Assembly: GCA_964496275.1 (NCBI GenBank)
Contig: CAZBYL010000002.1
Coordinates: forward strand, 17,257 to 81,256
Direction: 5' to 3'
Source of the DNA: CAZBYL01 sp964496275
GTDB lineage: Bacteria; Synergistota; Synergistia; Synergistales; Synergistaceae
Length of the DNA: 64,000 nt
Shown: positions 1-8,220 of the stretch, in pieces
How the letters are laid out: each line of letters begins with the position of its first letter
Numbering within the stretch: position 1 is the stretch's first letter
Translations under genes and position numbers: made by a program
Notes under the pieces: generated by a model
Databases searched by the model: none
Told to the model about the DNA's origin: nothing
Seen by the model: the letters and a program-made list of their open reading frames with translations, nothing else

Positions 1-811
1 CGAGCCATGTTCCCCTATGTGCCATCTCGTCTATCAGCGGCATAACTTCGGGAGCGGAAGTGTCTTTAAACTGTCCGTGCTCAATCGTGTCCACTCCGTT
101 CATAACCGCGTTGTACACGCCTGTCATGCCGCAGCAGTGAGCCGCCACCATTTTGCCCATCTTATGAGCCTCGTCCGTCGCCGCACGTATCTCTTCCGGC
201 AGCATATACACGGTATCGGGAACTATCGTGTGGTTAACGCCCATCTTCGGTCTGCCGTACCCGGCCGTTACCATAATTTTTATAAGGTCGGCTCCGTCCC
301 GTATCTGCTCCCTTACGCCCTTCATAAACTCGTGAGCACCGTCGCACTGAATACTGAAATCTCTGCCGTGACCGCAGGAAATTGTGAGAGGGTGGTGAGC
401 GCACATCATGTTGGGACCCTGCACCTTTCCGCTCTCTACGTAACCTCGGAAATGTATATCGAGATCCATGTAGCCTCCGAGGTCCCGCACATACGTGACT
501 CCGGAGCGCAGCAGCTTCCTGAGATTGTCCGCAACCTCAATGGACAACTGTGACAGCGGCTCCTGCTGATAGGCAATTCTGTCCCATGTATACGGCTCCA
601 TAAAAACATGTACGTGGCTGTTTATCATGCCTGGCATAATAGTTTTCCCTGTGCAGTCTACGATCTCCATACTATCATCGCAAACAGAAAAATCTTGCGC
701 CGTTCCCACTGCGGTTATGACATTACCCTCTATAAGAAAAGCGCTGTTTTCAACGGCTTTCCCGCCGTTCCCGTCAATAAGCGTATGATTTATAAACAAT
801 TTCTTTGACAT
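1..811 (-). CDS. Amidohydrolase family protein (3' end outside window)
   Basis: The reading frame is open from the ATG at 811 to the window edge, giving 270 N-terminal residues. A GGAGG lies 8-12 bases upstream. Residues 1-60 form the usual small beta-sandwich start of metal-dependent amidohydrolases, then comes the metal-binding HVH in MINSHVHVF (about residue 67). Further metal or catalytic histidines sit in AAHCC and IEHGQF. The pattern resembles imidazolonepropionase/prolidase-like members (SGVTYVRDLGGY, GADLIKIM). It would hydrolyse a C-N bond of a cyclic or peptide-like amide; the substrate cannot be read from the sequence. It lies downstream of, and in the same direction as, the PucR-type regulator gene. 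The family is clear; the exact function is not. Confidence 0.88.
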   Translation of the reverse strand, partial: MSKKLFINHTLIDGNGGKAVENSAFLIEGNVITAVGTAQDFSVCDDSMEIVDCTGKTIMPGMINSHVHVFMEPYTWDRIAYQQEPLSQLSIEVADNLRKLLRSGVTYVRDLGGYMDLDIHFRGYVESGKVQGPNMMCAHHPLTISCGHGRDFSIQCDGAHEFMKGVREQIRDGADLIKIMVTAGYGRPKMGVNHTIVPDTVYMLPEEIRAATDEAHKMGKMVAAHCCGMTGVYNAVMNGVDTIEHGQFKDTSAPEVMPLIDEMAHRGTWL

Positions 812-981
812 GTAAGTATCCTCCATCATAGGGGCTACTGCTTGGGCAAAATTTTCTATAAAAACCTCTGTTCGTACTGCATATTAGTGCACACAAGTGC
901 GGAAGCTGTGTAACTGCTTTCAGTCTAGTAATTGGGCACGAAAAAATCAGTGTTGGCATTCACAAAAAAAAAATAACTTTT

Positions 982-1014
982 ATGTGAATCAGCACATCTC
1001 ATAGGTATAGTATA
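982..1014 (-). promoter_or_regulatory. Candidate promoter and operator for the amidohydrolase gene
   Basis: The 233-base gap between the regulator and amidohydrolase genes is AT-rich. On the minus strand a -10-like TATACT (1014-1009) is followed by a dyad, ATGTG-N6-CACAT (982-997), where a repressor would block initiation. A similar dyad overlaps the promoter of the divergent nhaC-type gene. No good -35 box is visible. The assignment is inference. Confidence 0.35.
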
Positions 1015-1044
1015 CTTAATTGCGTATTTTGAAATTTAATTTTT

Positions 1045-2883
1045 TTATATTTTTTTGATCAGATCTGTATAGATAAGTCCATACATGATGCTTGCTGCCT
1101 GTATGTCAAACCAATCCATAGGATTTTCAAAATCATAACCCAGAAGCTCTTCCGTTTTTCTGATCCTTTGGTAGAGGGTGTTGGCATGAATGTTGAGTTT
1201 GCCGGAAACATAGCGTATCGATTTATTGAAGCGCGAATAGTAAAAAAGAGTTGCGATCAGCTCTGTCCCGCGATTTTTGTCGTACTCGATTATCGGCCCC
1301 AGAATATCCTCAAGGTATGTCTCCACGTCGTCTCTGTTATGCGTCAAAAGGAGACGGAGAACTCCTATGTCTATATAATTTACGCAGCGCCGGTGTATAA
1401 AATATTTCTTCATAATAACGAGGCACTGCTCTGCTTCCCAGTAGCACTTGCGAACATTGTATATCGTATCGTAAATGCGGCTGCCGCTTATCGTAATATC
1501 CTTTTCCTGTTCTGTTATCTCACGCATTATCTTATTCACGATGTTATCGTACCGCTTGTTGGTGCAATCGCTCTTTTTGCAGGACACAATAATGCAGATG
1601 TCGTTATGTTCCGGTACGATGATACAGCTCATCTGCTTCTTGTCCAAAATAGACTCAATGCAGTAAACAAGGCAGGCGCACTCCTGCTTATCGCTGTAGA
1701 CCATATGGTTTTCGACATCGGGAACCGCGACCATAAGCACAAAAAACTTGTTGCTGCCGGAGAGTCCGAGTGCGTTTGCCTTTGCCAAAAGAGAATCATC
1801 GTTTTTGCCGGAGAGTATACCCGATAGCACCTCGCTTTTTAAGTTCTGGTTTTTCTCATGAACAGCGGCTTTTTTTATCCAGACAAAGGAGAGGTAAAAG
1901 GAAAGGCATTCCAGGACGGTTCTGTCCTTTGGGTTCAGATCCGCCGAGGGAATCCACGCAACAAGAAATCCTCTCATAATGCCGCCGAAATGTATCGGGA
2001 TAAGGCAGAAAAATTCATTGCCCTGCGGAAGAGTCTGCCAGTCCTTTTTGTGTATCAGTCCATGCAGTTGTATGAGGTCGAGAATGTTGCCGGGCAGAGT
2101 GTGAGAAATTGCATTTTCCGTGCAGTGAAGGCGTTCGAGAAACATGTTGTAAAGAGCTATCGGAAATGTAACATGCTTTGCCGCCAGCTCTATCATCTCA
2201 TCAAATTCTTTTCCTCTGAGAAACAGCGCGCTCATAGAAGCCGAAAGCACCCCGGCCAGCACAGTCTGATCGGAATCCCTTTTCAGGACATTCTTCAAAA
2301 GCGAAATTTCCTCGTGCATAAAGGCATTTTCGTTTTGCATCCTCTCAAGTTTTTTGCGCAGCGCCAGAGATTTGGCAATCGTTGTAAAAAACGCCAGGTG
2401 AGGTGATGAAAACATATTCTGCGGAGAGAACTCTATCGCCGCCAACACCCCTATGGGCGAAGAATCCGATACTATCGGCACAACGACGGAGGAGGTCGGC
2501 ATGAGGGGTCTTGAATTTTCATCGGAGTGAATCAAATCCATAAAATTTATGATGTCTTTAAAAAACATCTGCATCTGGTGAGATTCAGTTATAAGTTTGC
2601 CGGAAGCGGAGGAAAAAACTCTGCCGCACACACCATCGGCGGGGGAAAGAGACTTTGTGCCCCTTATATCGCGTTCCAATCCCCATGTGCGCTCTATTTT
2701 CAACGCGCAATCCTTGTCATCGTACATGTATATAAGGATTGCGTTTGTTTGGGGAACCTCTTTAATTATGCAATCAAACAGACTTTGGTAAAAATTGGGG
2801 CCGTCAAAGTCACTGAGAAGCGAATCAGCATGTTCTATAAAATTTCCGGCAGTTCTCTTCATATTCGCAAATACCATATCCAT
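1045..2883 (-). CDS. GAF-domain PucR/CdaR-type transcriptional regulator
   Basis: This 612-residue cytoplasmic protein has a GAF-like sensor domain at about residues 25-190, a middle region at about 200-480, and a C-terminal PucR-type helix-turn-helix at about 545-600 (RYVSGKLNIHANTLYQRIRK, with the typical LLGYDFENP after it). PucR/CdaR-family proteins usually regulate purine, sugar-acid or amino-acid catabolism in response to a small ligand. The gene is divergent from the NhaC-type antiporter gene and upstream of the amidohydrolase gene, so both are likely targets. The start at 2883 has only a weak GGGGCG ribosome site; the ATG at 2877 is an alternative. The family assignment is good; the ligand is unknown. 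Confidence 0.85.
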   Translation of the reverse strand: MDMVFANMKRTAGNFIEHADSLLSDFDGPNFYQSLFDCIIKEVPQTNAILIYMYDDKDCALKIERTWGLERDIRGTKSLSPADGVCGRVFSSASGKLITESHQMQMFFKDIINFMDLIHSDENSRPLMPTSSVVVPIVSDSSPIGVLAAIEFSPQNMFSSPHLAFFTTIAKSLALRKKLERMQNENAFMHEEISLLKNVLKRDSDQTVLAGVLSASMSALFLRGKEFDEMIELAAKHVTFPIALYNMFLERLHCTENAISHTLPGNILDLIQLHGLIHKKDWQTLPQGNEFFCLIPIHFGGIMRGFLVAWIPSADLNPKDRTVLECLSFYLSFVWIKKAAVHEKNQNLKSEVLSGILSGKNDDSLLAKANALGLSGSNKFFVLMVAVPDVENHMVYSDKQECACLVYCIESILDKKQMSCIIVPEHNDICIIVSCKKSDCTNKRYDNIVNKIMREITEQEKDITISGSRIYDTIYNVRKCYWEAEQCLVIMKKYFIHRRCVNYIDIGVLRLLLTHNRDDVETYLEDILGPIIEYDKNRGTELIATLFYYSRFNKSIRYVSGKLNIHANTLYQRIRKTEELLGYDFENPMDWFDIQAASIMYGLIYTDLIKKI

Positions 2884-2960
2884 GCAAAATCGCCCCGTTT
2901 TCTGTAGTCACTGCCAAAATTAGTGCTGATATAGATATGGACACACTTCTTAGGCAGTTT

Positions 2961-2997
2961 ATGTGTATTTGCACACATTGTTGCTTAAAGATACTAT
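2961..2997 (+). promoter_or_regulatory. Promoter with overlapping palindromic operator upstream of the nhaC-type gene
   Basis: A -35 TTGCAC (2969-2974) and a -10 TACTAT (2992-2997) are separated by 17 bases. The perfect inverted repeat ATGTGT-ATTTGC-ACACAT (2961-2978) covers the -35 box, a place for a repressor or switch. The adjacent divergent PucR-type regulator is the obvious candidate to bind it. Confidence 0.6.
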
Positions 2998-3079
2998 ATT
3001 ATATCATTTGAGCGAAAACTGTAGTAGCGGTCAAATAGACTTCAGTTTATCAATTAACAGAACAGAGAGGTGTGTTGTA

Positions 3080-4519
3080 ATGTCAGACAAGTTAGGTAAT
3101 GAAGCTAAGGCTCCCGGGTTTGGCGTATCGCTTTTGGTGTTGGCGATCATTGTCGGTATCTTGATGTTAGGCATCTTGGTTTTGAAAGTTGACTTACATA
3201 TACTGCTGATACTGGGTTTGTTCTCCACCGTCCTTATCGGAATGCAGCAGGGAATGTCTTTTGAAAGTCTGTTCTCCGCCATGTCTTCCGGCGTTGTCCG
3301 CGGTCTCTCCGCCATGTTTATTTTTATACTGATAGGCGTCTTAATCGGTGCGTGGATTTCAGCCGGAACAGTTCCGGCTCTTATGTACTACGGTCTTAAG
3401 CTGATATCTCCCGCAATTTTTCTTCCTATGGCTTTTATACTTTGCAGCCTTACATCCCTTTGCACGGGAACCTCATGGGGCACAGCCGGCACGATGGGCA
3501 TTGCCATGATGGGTATGGGCATGGGGCTCGGAATGCCCGCTCCTTGGGTTGCCGGAGCTGTTGTTTCCGGAGCTGTTTTCGGCGACAAAATGTCCCCCAT
3601 CTCGGATACAACGGTTCTTGCTTCCGTCACGTCGGGAGCCAATCTCTATGACCATATCAAGTCAATGCTCTATACCACAATACCGGCTTTTGTAATAGCG
3701 CTGGTTCTTTATTCAATTTTGGGCGCCCAATATGCCAGCGGTTCAGTTGAAAGCACGGACGTCAGCACGATAATGGCTACGCTCGAAAAAACGTTCAACC
3801 TCAATCCGATAGTTATGCTGCCCTTCTTTGTCCTTCTCGGGCTCAGCCTCATGAAAGTTCCCGCCGTTCCCGCAATGTTCTTCGGAGCGCTTGCCGGAAC
3901 CGTAATCGGAATGGCTTTTCAGGGAATGTCGTTCGCAGAGGCTCTTAGCGCGATGAACTACGGCTATGGAAAGAGCAGCGGTATCGCGCTTGTCGATAAA
4001 ATATTGATGCGCGGCGGAATCCAGAGCATGATGTGGACCTTCTCGCTATCCTTCATAGCCTTGAGCTTGGGCGGAGTTCTTGATGAAGCAGGATTCCTGA
4101 AATCACTTGTCGGCGGCTTGGTACAGAGAATAGAGAATGTGGGAGTCCTCGTGTTCACCGTTATCGCAACATGCACAATATCCACTGCGGCAATGGCCGA
4201 AGTGTATCTTGGCATAATATTGAACGGTACTGTTTACAAAAAGAGCTTCGAAGAAAAAGGGCTGAAACCTTCCATGTTGAGCCGCCTTACGGAAGAGGGT
4301 TCAACATGTATGGGCTCCATGATACCCTGGACAACTATGGGGGCTTTCATATCAGGTACGCTCGGTGTTCCGACATCTCAGTACATGGCTTTTGCCTTCC
4401 TAAACTACCTAACCCCGCTTATCTCAATAGTATTCGCGTTCTGCGGAATGGCTATTTTCTGGGAAGGTGTCCCCAACAAACTGTTCTCAGGTAAAACCCG
4501 TCCTGCCGCAAAAAATTAA
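3080..4519 (+). CDS. nhaC: NhaC-family Na+/H+ (or Na+/substrate) antiporter
   Basis: This is a 479-residue membrane protein with about 11-12 hydrophobic segments. Family hallmarks are LCTGTSWGTAGTMG (about residues 128-141), a long glycine/methionine stretch, and VFGDKMSPISDTT (about 172-184). NhaC-type proteins exchange external protons or substrates for cytoplasmic sodium; some members move malate/lactate or amines. The ATG at 3080 is chosen because GAGAGG lies 9-16 bases upstream and the frame upstream overlaps the promoter. A strong terminator follows. It is divergent from a GAF/PucR regulator and next to an amidohydrolase gene, so the transported ion or solute may relate to that pathway (inference). 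Confidence 0.85.
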   Translation: MSDKLGNEAKAPGFGVSLLVLAIIVGILMLGILVLKVDLHILLILGLFSTVLIGMQQGMSFESLFSAMSSGVVRGLSAMFIFILIGVLIGAWISAGTVPALMYYGLKLISPAIFLPMAFILCSLTSLCTGTSWGTAGTMGIAMMGMGMGLGMPAPWVAGAVVSGAVFGDKMSPISDTTVLASVTSGANLYDHIKSMLYTTIPAFVIALVLYSILGAQYASGSVESTDVSTIMATLEKTFNLNPIVMLPFFVLLGLSLMKVPAVPAMFFGALAGTVIGMAFQGMSFAEALSAMNYGYGKSSGIALVDKILMRGGIQSMMWTFSLSFIALSLGGVLDEAGFLKSLVGGLVQRIENVGVLVFTVIATCTISTAAMAEVYLGIILNGTVYKKSFEEKGLKPSMLSRLTEEGSTCMGSMIPWTTMGAFISGTLGVPTSQYMAFAFLNYLTPLISIVFAFCGMAIFWEGVPNKLFSGKTRPAAKN

Positions 4520-4534
4520 GCAATCAAGATTTAA

Positions 4535-4565
4535 GGCCGCCGTTTACCGCAGCGGCGGCCTTTTT
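4535..4565 (+). terminator. Rho-independent terminator after the nhaC-type gene
   Basis: An 8-bp GC stem (GGCCGCCG/CGGCGGCC) is followed directly by five T residues. Confidence 0.9.
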
Positions 4566-4623
4566 ACATGGTACTTTTGCCGCATTATCCTATGGGCGGA
4601 CGCAAAGAAGGAGCTTGATACTT

Positions 4624-6810
4624 ATGGAGTACAAAGATGAACTTTTTATAGACGGACTCATAATAGGAAGGACATCAAAGAGTCCTTTGAAGTGTGCGGA
4701 TAGTGAGTATCCCGAGAGCATCTTTGTCATTAGTGAGCAAGAACTTGCCTCCGTTGCAAAAAACAGGGAGAAAGACCCCAAATGGGGAGATTGCTGGAGA
4801 AAACGCCGCTACTCTGCACTTGAAGACCACGGAATAATAACCAAGTACCGTTATGCGGCTGAGGGGCTTGATCTGAGGATGGTGCTCGAAAGAGCCGGAT
4901 TTACGGAAGAAGAGATAAACGGAGAAATACAATTTGCCGCAAACCACTTCAAAGTTATAGTATCCGACCCTGCCGATAACCGTTTTTTCTGCGACGGTAC
5001 GGGCAACAGCGCGGACGCGCCCGCTCTGCTTGCGTTCGAAAGTTCGCTTATAACGGAAGACGGCGAAATTCTGCCCGGTAAAAAATCCTCTCCGTACCCG
5101 CGTCTAATGTTCGGACAGCAGACGAAAGACGAAATCAACAAATGCTCCTTTGTCAGCTCTCTTCGTAAAATACAGCCCGCCGCGCAAAAAGCGGCCATAA
5201 AAATATACAAAGAAAACAGGCTGTGGTGCGAGCCGACCATGCCTGATCTTATGATGCTGAAACAGAACGAGGCTCAGATCTATGCGAATGGGCAGAAGCT
5301 GCGCTGCCTTGGAATCGACATTGCACTGCTGATGAGCAAATATGAAATAGGGCATAGCTCGACGTGTAAAATTTGCGATTCAAACGGAAACTTTGTAAAT
5401 ATAGAAAATGCACATAACGGAGAATATCTCCTTGCTTGGCATACATATTGCGGACAAAGCTCCGCAAAATCAGATACAGACGGACTATGCCTCTGCTCTG
5501 ATAAAATATTCATGGAAAATATCACAACTCTGGAATTTACCTCCGAAAATATCGGCAGCAAGAGCTTGCCGGAAAAAAGACCGGCAAACCGCATGGAAGA
5601 CTGTGACGGAACATCATTCTACTGCTGCGTGGAGCACAACGGTGAACTCCTTTACTACTACTTCGGATATGACGAGATAAAAAATCACTATCCTATCCAC
5701 GAAGCGGACTTCTCGTACGACGACCACACAGTTGGTAAAATTGTGCGCTGCCGAGGCGTCCTGATGTCGGATATAACAGACAGCCTTCGCGGAAAAAACG
5801 GAGAGCGCCTTAACCTTCCTGACAGCTATCGGATGCAGTACATGGAAGAGGACGCATACCACACAGACATACCCACGTACATAGATAAAATGTCCGATGT
5901 CAGAGGGTTATGCCGTCCCATGCTGGCATTTGAAAAGAAAGATTCATACTTGGTTCCCGATAGATACCACATCAATGATGAGGTTTACATGAGCTTGGAT
6001 ACCGCTTTTATCTATCGGTCTGCTGTATCCGCCAACGAAGCCGCCGTAAAATCCGTAATGGGTGTCGTAATAAGAGCCAAAGCACAAAAAATAGCTCCGG
6101 AAGGCTACATGCTCCGCGCCTATTCAAACAAAAACGGCGAACCTATATTAGAAAAAAAGGTTAAGGGAGTACTTACCGGCATGTGCTCATGTATAAAAGC
6201 TCCCAAACTCGCAAGGTACAGAATACTCTCGCCCGACGCGGTTTCGGTGGTGGTGTCACAGGATAAAACAGTATCTTTCACCTACGAGGAACTGCCCTTT
6301 ATAACTATCAGACATAAAGGTTCAGCCAAAGAAGTGTATCTGAGCGAACATAAAAAACAGAAAAAAACAATTCCGGAGTCATTGGAATATGTCCGCAGCC
6401 TTGTAAAATCCGGCGGCGCGTGTATGCTTACCGACAGTGATATCACAATAGAGACTCCGCGCAGGAATCTATACATAGACACGAGGGAAATTACGGACAG
6501 CACAAGACCATTTGGTTATGACAACCTTCTGCTTCACAGATATGACGGAGTTTTTGTGGAGGATCTGCAAGAATCGGCCGGTATTGCGGGCTCGGTGTCT
6601 GCCATATATGACAGCGACGGGCGCAGCATCTCCCTGCCCGAGGAAATATCGGACTGCTTTCTCGCTTATCGCCACACAAGGAGCAAAGGCGTTCCTCACA
6701 ACACCTCACTCTTAAAAAGAGTAGCCGTGGAATACGAGCGCCCAAAGCTGATAAGCTTCCGAGACGGAAGTGTTCTGGCGGAGGAAATTGCCGAAATAGA
6801 AATAGATTAG
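4624..6810 (+). CDS. Large unrecognised protein with weak molybdopterin-domain-like segments
   Basis: This 728-residue protein has no signal peptide or membrane segment. I do not recognise it securely. The segment around residues 70-115 (KYRYAAEGLDLRMVLERAGF followed by a beta-rich stretch) resembles the wTGv-LrdLL-AG pattern of sulfite-oxidase-type molybdopterin-binding domains. PRLMFGQQTKDEINK (about 160) and YRMQYMEEDAYHTDIPTYID (about 400) look like the ends of two repeats of one unit. The protein is rich in Cys and Tyr, but there is no iron-sulfur motif. AAGGAG (4608-4613) fits the ATG at 4624; a TTG at 4615 is an alternative. It stands alone between two terminators. The domain idea is low-confidence inference. 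Confidence 0.75.
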   Translation: MEYKDELFIDGLIIGRTSKSPLKCADSEYPESIFVISEQELASVAKNREKDPKWGDCWRKRRYSALEDHGIITKYRYAAEGLDLRMVLERAGFTEEEINGEIQFAANHFKVIVSDPADNRFFCDGTGNSADAPALLAFESSLITEDGEILPGKKSSPYPRLMFGQQTKDEINKCSFVSSLRKIQPAAQKAAIKIYKENRLWCEPTMPDLMMLKQNEAQIYANGQKLRCLGIDIALLMSKYEIGHSSTCKICDSNGNFVNIENAHNGEYLLAWHTYCGQSSAKSDTDGLCLCSDKIFMENITTLEFTSENIGSKSLPEKRPANRMEDCDGTSFYCCVEHNGELLYYYFGYDEIKNHYPIHEADFSYDDHTVGKIVRCRGVLMSDITDSLRGKNGERLNLPDSYRMQYMEEDAYHTDIPTYIDKMSDVRGLCRPMLAFEKKDSYLVPDRYHINDEVYMSLDTAFIYRSAVSANEAAVKSVMGVVIRAKAQKIAPEGYMLRAYSNKNGEPILEKKVKGVLTGMCSCIKAPKLARYRILSPDAVSVVVSQDKTVSFTYEELPFITIRHKGSAKEVYLSEHKKQKKTIPESLEYVRSLVKSGGACMLTDSDITIETPRRNLYIDTREITDSTRPFGYDNLLLHRYDGVFVEDLQESAGIAGSVSAIYDSDGRSISLPEEISDCFLAYRHTRSKGVPHNTSLLKRVAVEYERPKLISFRDGSVLAEEIAEIEID

Positions 6811-6907
6811 GAGAGTCCATGCCGAATGAGGCGCATATCAAAATTTATAAGCCTGTCTGTATCTTAGAAATAATAGTAAAATATTTTCGCCCGTATTAGT
6901 GAAGGAT

Positions 6908-6945
6908 AATGCCCGAACCGTTTTATATTGGTTCGGGCATTTTAT
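6908..6945. terminator. Bidirectional terminator
   Basis: A perfect 12-bp stem AATGCCCGAACC/GGTTCGGGCATT with a 10-base loop is followed by a T-rich tail on the + strand. It separates the 728-residue protein gene from the convergent three-gene membrane operon. Confidence 0.85.
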
Positions 6946-6969
6946 TTTGAGCGCTGTTATCTGTTGGTA

Positions 6970-7203
6970 TCAGGATTCTTTTTTTGTCCCCAATTTCCTT
7001 ATAATGGAAGAAAGAAGCATTGCCGCGGGGGAAAAGTTTCTGATGAGCCTGGAGCCTACCGCCGTCAGTGCCACTCCGCCTGCAAGCGCGGCGGCTATGG
7101 TCGGAATCGGCCTTTTTCTGACAATGTTCTGCGGGTCGGCCGCCTGCATTGCCGCTCTGAATTTTGCTTTTGCGTCTCTCAGTGCGATATCTTCTTTATT
7201 CAA
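6970..7203 (-). CDS. Small YqjK-like membrane protein
   Basis: This 77-residue protein has a charged N-terminal half (EDIALRDAKAKFRAAMQAAD), one hydrophobic segment (about 35-52) and a basic tail ending GTKKES. The start is TTG with GGAGG eight bases upstream, and the gene overlaps the previous gene by 8 bases. It is the third gene of an operon that matches the proteobacterial order yqjD-yqjE-yqjK. Sequence alone would not identify it; position does. The function is unknown. Confidence 0.7.
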   Translation of the reverse strand: MNKEDIALRDAKAKFRAAMQAADPQNIVRKRPIPTIAAALAGGVALTAVGSRLIRNFSPAAMLLSSIIRKLGTKKES

Positions 7204-7519
7204 CTGAGACGCCTCCGCTCTTTTCGTTTTTCTGCGGAGTTTGTGCGTGGAATGAGACGTGTCCCTTTGATATCATGGCCAAACCGACCACGGCCATCAC
7301 AAAGGCTATAAGCAGAGCTGACAACGGTCTTCCGATGCAGGAGCTAAGCCACATATACAGGGCGGCGGCAGCGGCTATTGCGCCGAAGAACACGAACGAA
7401 GCGCCGAAGAAGATAAGGAGAAAGCACTCCATGCCGATAACGACATTCTTCCTCATGACACGCCCTTCAGCTTCCACGAGCTCAAAAAAGCTGATAACGA
7501 CATTAGCCAATGTTTCCAC
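7196..7519 (-). CDS. YqjE-like / holin-III-type (DUF1469-like) two-TM membrane protein
   Basis: The protein has about 107 residues: an N-terminal amphipathic helix (ETLANVVISFFELVEAEGRV), then two long hydrophobic helices (about 30-55 and 60-88), and a hydrophilic tail. This matches the YqjE/actinobacterial holin superfamily III layout. AAGGGG sits 6-7 bases before the GTG at 7519, so that start is preferred over the GTG at 7528. It lies in an operon between a DUF883-like gene and a YqjK-like gene. The likely role is in the inner membrane or envelope, otherwise unknown. Confidence 0.75.
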   Translation of the reverse strand: METLANVVISFFELVEAEGRVMRKNVVIGMECFLLIFFGASFVFFGAIAAAAALYMWLSSCIGRPLSALLIAFVMAVVGLAMISKGHVSFHAQTPQKNEKSGGVSVE

Positions 7520-7548
7520 CTGCGACACCCCTTTTTATTAAATTTTTA

Positions 7549-7884
7549 CTATTCGTCCGAGTACTTCTTGCTGCAGTAGTTGAGAACGGTTCCTATGACA
7601 ATGCCGGCTCCGAAAGCCACAGCCACTGAGAGGAACGGATTATCCGTAACCTTATTCTCTACTTTAGCCACCGCCGCCTTGCTCGGAGCCTCGTACTTTT
7701 CGATAAGAGGCTTCATTGCGTTGATGACGTACTCGGAACCGTCGTCTATCGCGCTCTTTACCTTTGTAAAATCGATGAGCGGCTTGGTCTGTGCGCATTC
7801 CTGCTGCGCTTCGAGAGCTTCTCTGAGGGCTTCCACCTGTGCTTCAAGTTCCGCAATTCTTTCTTCGCTGTTGATGTCTGTCAT
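7549..7884 (-). CDS. YqjD/ElaB-like (DUF883) membrane-anchored protein
   Basis: This 111-residue protein has an N-terminal coiled coil (ERIAELEAQVEALREALEAQ), a middle helix, and a single C-terminal membrane anchor NPFLSVAVAFGAGIVIGTVL, the typical end of DUF883 proteins. In E. coli, YqjD and ElaB are tail-anchored and associate with ribosomes in stationary phase. GGAGGAAGGACT precedes the ATG at 7884, which is preferred over an upstream Met. It is the first gene of a three-gene operon. Confidence 0.75.
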   Translation of the reverse strand: MTDINSEERIAELEAQVEALREALEAQQECAQTKPLIDFTKVKSAIDDGSEYVINAMKPLIEKYEAPSKAAVAKVENKVTDNPFLSVAVAFGAGIVIGTVLNYCSKKYSDE

Positions 7885-8146
7885 AGTCCTTCCTCCTCCA
7901 TTTATTTGCAATATTTTATCAGGTTCTGTGATGCCATTTTATCACGATTGCGCAGAGATTTGCGCTATATTTCTTCGTAAAATAAAATGTTTATACTATT
8001 CATTTTGCTCTGAAAAAATTGCCTAAAGCAAGCGGATTTTTGATATTATGTTTTTCGAATTTAAAAGATAACAAATTTTTTGCAAACAACACATTTAACG
8101 GAAATTTTGCTTTGGTGCGGGGGTATCTGTTAATGTAAATATTGGG

Positions 8147-8152
8147 TATAAT
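8147..8152 (+). promoter_or_regulatory. -10 box upstream of butyrate kinase
   Basis: A consensus TATAAT lies 68 bases before the buk start, with no convincing -35 at 16-18 bases. The surrounding stretch 7912-8220 is AT-rich and holds no gene. Confidence 0.4.
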
Positions 8153-8220
8153 AGTAAAATGCCGTGGTATTTTTGCGGTGCAAGCTGCCGCTCTCCATTT
8201 ACGACCAAAGGATGATGAAA

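Noticed and set aside
17..808. Open frames on the + strand (17-553, 608-808)
   Set aside because: They lie antisense to a clear amidohydrolase gene and show no recognisable protein pattern.
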